A program made the translations under genes and the position numbers. Shown piece after piece: positions 63,373-64,000 of a stretch of 64,000 nucleotides of DNA. Numbering within the stretch: position 1 is the stretch's first letter; each line of letters opens with the position of its first letter. Origin of the DNA: UBA6197 sp047638075 (GTDB lineage: Bacteria > Pseudomonadota > Alphaproteobacteria > Rhodobacterales > Rhodobacteraceae); the NCBI RefSeq assembly GCF_047638075.1, contig NZ_JBLJBV010000099.1, positions 41,236 through 105,235 of the forward strand, read 5' to 3'. Under the pieces are notes generated by a model, which saw only the letters and a program-made list of their open reading frames with translations, had not been told where the DNA came from and searched no databases.

Positions 63373-64000
63373 TTCTGCATCAGCCGCAGGGCCGCCTCCT
63401 CGATGCTTTTGGCCGAAGGCAGCGTTGCGGCATAGGCGGGCCCCGTCGCAATAAAGCAATCTTCGGCAGTCACCCGCGCAATCGGGCTTTGCCCGGCCTC
63501 GGTCATCAGTGCCATCAGTGCTTCTGACTGGCTACCGGTGCGGCGGCACTCATCGACAATCAGCACATGATCGCAGCCGTCGGTCGCGGCAAGTATCGCG
63601 GCCTCGGGCAGCGGCGCCAGCCAGCGGATGTCAATCACCCGTGCCTTGATGCCCCGCGCCGCCAGTGCCACCTCGGCCTGACGGGACAGATAATAGCCGT
63701 TGCCATAGGTCACGATCGCAAGGTCTTTGCCGCTGCCGTGTTGGCCTATTTCACCCAGCGAAATGCGTTCGTCCGGGGCGGGATAGACACACATCCAGCC
63801 GCCGTCCTTCTCATCCAGAAGGTCGCGCATCGGGTAAAGGGCGATGGGTTCGACGAACACCACCAGGCGCTGTTCCTCGCGGGCGAGTCGCACACATTCG
63901 CGTAGCATTTTCGCGGCATCGGCCCCGTTCGACGGAACAGCGAGTATCAGCCCCGGAATGTCGCGCAGAACCGCCAACGAGTTGTCGTTGTGGAAATGCC
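63369..64000 (-). CDS. Thiamine-dependent dehydrogenase E1 component, C-terminal part (partial)
   Basis: The 3' end of a 2-oxo acid dehydrogenase E1 gene that continues past the window edge. The visible part is E1-beta like: HFHNDNSLAVLRDIPGLILAVPSN (in part), then the transketolase C-domain with VTYGNGYYLSRQAEVALAARG (in part) and HVLIVDECRRTGSQSEALM. A complete start is not visible. The first recognisable residues match fused alpha/beta E1 proteins. Next on the strand are a FabD-like gene and an aldehyde dehydrogenase, rather than an E2 acyltransferase. Confidence 0.85.
   Translation of the reverse strand, partial: HFHNDNSLAVLRDIPGLILAVPSNGADAAKMLRECVRLAREEQRLVVFVEPIALYPMRDLLDEKDGGWMCVYPAPDERISLGEIGQHGSGKDLAIVTYGNGYYLSRQAEVALAARGIKARVIDIRWLAPLPEAAILAATDGCDHVLIVDECRRTGSQSEALMALMTEAGQSPIARVTAEDCFIATGPAYAATLPSAKSIEEAALRLMQK

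Noticed and set aside
1..64000. CRISPR arrays, insertion sequences or prophage genes
   Set aside because: No regular repeat-spacer pattern, transposase, integrase or phage structural gene was seen on either strand.

Overview
The window looks like a chromosomal segment of a marine-type alphaproteobacterium of the order Rhodobacterales (Roseobacter group). Grounds: high GC; an exosortase fused to an EpsI domain; the hemD-mic60-hemY order; a PHA synthase with a small phasin-like partner; and the run hemJ, rho, mnmE, mnmG, rsmG, parA, parB set against maf, aroE, coaE, dnaQ. That run marks the neighbourhood of the replication origin in this class. Two perfect parS 16-mers, a perfect DnaA box and an AT-rich gap between hemJ and maf support an origin at about 54.1-54.5 kb.

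Layout. 1-4.2 kb: end of an exosortase/EpsI gene, a rhomboid protease, a glycosyltransferase and a bifunctional ManC, all cell-surface functions. 4.5-6.2 kb: a lone cytochrome c oxidase subunit I gene. 6.4-18.7 kb: a selenium-dependent formate dehydrogenase locus. It encodes the FDH alpha subunit with an in-frame UGA at residue 200, then beta and gamma subunits, FdhE, SelA, a Sel1-repeat protein, SelB and the tRNA-Sec gene. It continues without a break into two unknown proteins, a lipoate-protein ligase homologue, a DsrE-family protein and an LbpA/GcvH-like lipoyl carrier. 18.8-21.1 kb: PHA synthase and a phasin-like protein. 21.4-29.6 kb: a catabolic cluster with an ABC importer, a cupin and an Old-Yellow-Enzyme-type iron-sulfur flavoprotein, flanked by two HTH-cupin regulators.

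29.7-46.7 kb is mostly housekeeping: hemY, mic60 and hemD; tsaD and gpsA; YciI and EVE proteins; a CbiX-like protein; an FAH-family hydrolase with a PfkB kinase; mutS; grpE and hrcA; rph, rdgB, ridA, hemW and ybaN. 46.7-57.2 kb is the origin region. 57.2-64 kb: xylulokinase, an aldo/keto reductase, a YihY membrane protein, an ALDH7-type aldehyde dehydrogenase, a FabD-like acyltransferase and the end of a thiamine-dependent dehydrogenase E1 subunit that leaves the window.

Most unusual points: (i) the lipoyl/DsrE module joined to selenocysteine-FDH genes by stop/start overlaps; (ii) the tRNA-Sec gene lying wholly inside the selB reading frame; (iii) an antisense overlap of 107 bp between the rhomboid and glycosyltransferase genes, covering the rhomboid catalytic histidine; (iv) the oriC/parS layout. 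No insertion sequence, prophage or CRISPR array was seen.
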